A stretch of DNA of 15,859 nt. Source: an uncultured Ignavibacteriales bacterium. GTDB taxonomy: Bacteria > Bacteroidota > Ignavibacteria > Ignavibacteriales > Ignavibacteriaceae. Where the stretch lies: contig CAIWTC010000503.1 in NCBI GenBank assembly GCA_903915485.1, forward strand, positions 1 through 15,859. Direction: 5' to 3'. The notes beneath the pieces are model-generated. The model made no database searches. It was not told the origin of the DNA and saw only the letters and a program-made list of their open reading frames with translations. Shown in pieces: positions 14,101 through 15,859 of this stretch. How positions within the stretch are numbered: position 1 is the stretch's first letter; the number at the start of each line of letters is the position of its first letter. The position numbers and the translations under genes were made by a program.

Positions 14101-15859
14101 TGACAGAATGATGTATGATACACTGCGGATAGTTTACCATAACTGGGGTCGTGCTACAGTTGATAGTGTAGAAATTGGAATTAAAGATACATATGAGTCT
14201 GCGGTTGTTATAGATACAACAATTAAGGTAAGGCCAATCGGTTTTGTTGATACACTGATTACTACAATTCGGATCAATAATCGTCCCAACGACCATTTGA
14301 TTTCTGTTGAATTAGACCCGAATAAAAAAATCACTGAAATCGATGAAGATGATAACAAACAGCAGGCGCGGTTTACTGTTTCAAAGCTAACATTGTTACC
14401 AAATATAACAAGTGATTTTCCTGTGGCGGTAAATCCAGTTATGACCATTATGAGTCCCGCAACACAGTTGACTGAAAATGTTAGCGAGATGGTTGTTGAA
14501 TATGATTCTACAAAATATTTTCTAACTCCAACTTCAAAAATAATCGCGATTGATTCATTCTTTACCAAAGTTTCTTTTGCAACTCTTCCGCTAAATAAAA
14601 GATGTTGGGGAAGAGTTAAATTTAATCAGTCGGACACTGCATGGAGTAAGTTATTTCCTCTCTACAGAAGCACAAAGAATATTCCGTTTTATTTGGATGA
14701 TGCATACAGTTTCGCTTCGCAACAATCAGTTAGCGGGATGAATTATGAATCAGGTATGAAACTATCTAAAGATACTGCAAAGTTTACAATTAAAAGCGGA
14801 AGCGGAAATTTCAGTAAGTACGGAAGCATTCTCAAAAACGGTGAAAATATTTTGGGCAATACTTTTACATGGGGGATGGGTATAGCAATATTAGACCCCG
14901 TAACTTTGAATGTTGATTATGCGCGAACATATGAGTTCGGCGGATATCCTTTTCTGGCTGACTCTATGGCTGGATTGATAAACAAAACTCCAACCGGGAA
15001 GTATGTGCTTATATGCGCAATAGATGACGCTGCCTCTAATCTTAAAGATACATTGAAGAATGCTATAAGGGCATGCGGAAGTAAATTAATAGATGTACTT
15101 GGGTTTAGAGAGCCTTGGATTTTATTTGGTAAAAAGGGTGCGGCGCAAGGAACAGTTTCTGAAGTGAAGATGCCGAGCAGTTATCAAGATATACTAAGTT
15201 TCGATTCTACAATAGTTGTTACTTTCCAAAAGGGAGTGATATCCACTCAGTCTATTAGCAGGGCATCAAAAATGAATTCTGTAGTTGTGGATGCAACAAT
15301 CCCTTTGGGAGCCAGGGTAAATGTAAAGCCGATTGGCATAAATACCGGCGGCACGCATGATACAACTCTAAGTACTTTGTCGTTCACTGCTTCAAACACT
15401 GCTGACATCAGTGGACTAAATCCTGCTAATTACGCCGGACTGTATTTTGATGTATCTCTTTTGGCTGCTAATGATGGCTCTACACCAGTGCTGAAATCAT
15501 TCGGGGTTAGTTACGATGAGTCACCAGAACTTGTAGTAAACTATCAATCATTCAGTTTGGGTAAAGACACTATCCGTGTAGGTAAACCGAATACAGTAAA
15601 TCTTACTATGGCAAATGCCGGCAAGGTAAAAGCGGACAGCATAAGGGTTGTAACTGAAATTGTAAACTCTGATGGAACTACACCCATTAAAGTAGGCGAT
15701 AATATTTTGGCATCTATCCCGCCTGAAAGCAAATATTCATTCAGTTTTGACTATAATGGACCTTATCATCTTGAGTCTCCAAAATTCAGAGTTACGGTTG
15801 ACCCCGAAAATAAAATCAGAGAATACATTGATTTTATTGACTCGTTAAGCAATAATAAT
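11120..15859 (+). CDS. giant secreted C25 (gingipain/PorU-type) cysteine peptidase with CARDB and ILEI-like domains, 3' truncated by the window
   Basis: The frame is open for 1580 codons to the last base, with no stop, so the C-terminus is missing. GGAG lies 5 nt before the ATG, and 13 nt separate it from the WecG-type gene. Order of parts: signal peptide (about 1-20, MRYHFLIGVCLTVFSTVMVG); N-terminal region with a PorU-like block from W228 (YIKIGVAEDRIYRLS); C25 catalytic domain, about 610-970, with GRVP at 738-741, catalytic His845 in SYIGHSGTRTWDN and Cys876 in SDFGCSTNKF, 31 residues apart (33 in gingipain R); CARDB-like domain about 979-1090; an unassigned stretch to 1217; an ILEI/FAM3-like domain about 1220-1342; a block ending FGVSYDESPE (1461-1470); a second CARDB-like domain from about 1471. 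PorU is the type IX secretion sortase, but it is shorter; the length and layout recall the long proteins labelled PorU2. A secreted type IX cargo protease is the alternative; the missing end would help decide. Confidence 0.9.
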   Translation, partial: MRYHFLIGVCLTVFSTVMVGQQYKSSLVSDAKGFELGVTTNLSSKQLKKSGANTIVDYSEYTQLGAAGTYKLPYQELIIALPPNSKPKVYMLVEKTNTIQNATVTLNPDLKILSDTSYKIEEQFVPSKKVSAQTGALEVKGYFWYRDLYCVNVRVRLADYNYSSNSVSEVVSYKLKFDFPENYFLSLKKYIPRNKFEEEIGSVIANADMAENFRSTPAKSMSDTAGGWINYPGSYIKIGVAEDRIYRLSKTELDTYNIPSGIDPRTFRMYCSGVEVPLFVQGQSDGVFDAADYIEFYGTKNYSPYSPRIIAPDGVPYNEYLNKFSDTSSYFLTWGDSTGKRVAEKTSDITGVTDTLGYYTCFIHNEPNLEYQDVSVDNYKNSYADSLDAKTWFAGYFFDFADAVIPLQVSDVVKGKNATFYSRFISVGSNRESNSHSVLFGYKTFTALSSDTNTTAISIKSVNRNAKVVLSGAIPSDSLKSGENKVVLRTWKNGTSPNYLLYDWVELEYPRTLKAQNDSLYFEIRDSLSIAPRIIKIDNVVSNASDMTVYRIKPNIAKISGAVNTGSKLYFADSVGLGYAYYVIQNSKITSNKPATLKSKKFINLRGLNRPVDYITVTHSSLFNAARNYTGFIKNNYGVDTLLVSVDDIYDEFSFGVPDPSSIREFLRAAFSGWVKQPTYLFLLGQACYDYKKNFFAKKGYASNTNLVPSYGEPVSDTWFVQLNDAGSNPSIQQMFVGRVPASTEEDVVVYLGKHTSYVSQKYDLWNKRALLFSGGDNSDSLQLLQLKLVNDRIIRNYVSPAPLSMNYDHFYKTSNPPTDFGPFEPNYVSKAIEAGGLFISYIGHSGTRTWDNSISDPNQLLNKVKKSPLVSDFGCSTNKFAEPDVKSFGALFVNGGQTIGYIGNSSLGFTSTSVYLPDYFYESILRDTVLEIGRAHFRAKEKMFSLLGKDISYRIFSLSNLLLGDPIVKVAIPPKPNLHMDTLNIERVNTESNDRMMYDTLRIVYHNWGRATVDSVEIGIKDTYESAVVIDTTIKVRPIGFVDTLITTIRINNRPNDHLISVELDPNKKITEIDEDDNKQQARFTVSKLTLLPNITSDFPVAVNPVMTIMSPATQLTENVSEMVVEYDSTKYFLTPTSKIIAIDSFFTKVSFATLPLNKRCWGRVKFNQSDTAWSKLFPLYRSTKNIPFYLDDAYSFASQQSVSGMNYESGMKLSKDTAKFTIKSGSGNFSKYGSILKNGENILGNTFTWGMGIAILDPVTLNVDYARTYEFGGYPFLADSMAGLINKTPTGKYVLICAIDDAASNLKDTLKNAIRACGSKLIDVLGFREPWILFGKKGAAQGTVSEVKMPSSYQDILSFDSTIVVTFQKGVISTQSISRASKMNSVVVDATIPLGARVNVKPIGINTGGTHDTTLSTLSFTASNTADISGLNPANYAGLYFDVSLLAANDGSTPVLKSFGVSYDESPELVVNYQSFSLGKDTIRVGKPNTVNLTMANAGKVKADSIRVVTEIVNSDGTTPIKVGDNILASIPPESKYSFSFDYNGPYHLESPKFRVTVDPENKIREYIDFIDSLSNNN

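Noticed and set aside
14134..14568. Open frame of 144 codons on the minus strand
   Set aside because: Lies wholly opposite the C25 peptidase frame, shows no family motif and no ribosome site; an antisense shadow.
1..15859. CRISPR array, insertion sequence, tRNA or integrase signature
   Set aside because: Scanned for regular repeats, terminal inverted repeats, tRNA-like folds and transposase or integrase motifs; none seen. The glycan genes are the accessory part, but no mobile element marks them.

Overview
The window looks like an AT-rich chromosome segment (roughly one third G+C by eye) from the Bacteroidota/Chlorobiota/Ignavibacteriota group. The main pointer is a very large secreted C25 (gingipain/PorU-type) cysteine peptidase with CARDB-like domains, a type IX secretion hallmark. 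Supporting pointers are a small RRM protein, a DUF3467 protein next to a TPR protein, and AT-rich leaders, many with weak Shine-Dalgarno sites. The exact phylum is an inference.

Layout. (1) 1-2660, + strand: the end of a surface-glycan gene set, with a TuaH-like GT-B glycosyltransferase, a doubtful 44-codon Cys-rich ORF, and a Wzy-like oligosaccharide repeat unit polymerase. (2) 2880-5669, - strand: a GT9 (heptosyltransferase-like) enzyme with a Cys-rich N-terminal extension, and a GT-C (family 39-like) membrane glycosyltransferase that starts at TTG. (3) 5811-6113, - strand: a single RRM RNA-binding protein, probably started at GTG, with a clean terminator and a structured leader. (4) 6382-9026, + strand: a cytoplasmic L-asparaginase with its catalytic residues, then a TPR protein and a DUF3467 protein forming a tight pair that ends in a strong terminator. 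(5) 9326 to the window end, + strand: a GT4 glycosyltransferase overlapping a WecG/TagA-family (GT26) glycosyltransferase by ATGA. It is followed 13 nt later by the start of a giant C25 peptidase frame, open for 1580 codons to the last base of the window, so the protein is truncated by the window.

How the parts may work together. Four glycosyltransferases of different classes, a GT26 enzyme and a Wzy-type polymerase point to synthesis of a lipid-linked, polymerised surface polysaccharide. The last two glycan genes probably share a transcript with the C25 peptidase. In characterised type IX systems the C25 protein PorU is the sortase that cuts cargo and joins it to a Wzy-dependent lipopolysaccharide. 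The C25 protein here is longer than PorU and carries an apparent ILEI/FAM3-like domain (about residues 1220-1342), a fold that binds glycans in POMGnT1. This gives a testable idea: a second, long PorU-like enzyme or cargo that recognises or uses the glycan made by its neighbours. That link is inference from synteny and remembered domain patterns, not something the sequence proves.

I saw no tRNA, rRNA, insertion sequence, CRISPR array or integration site.
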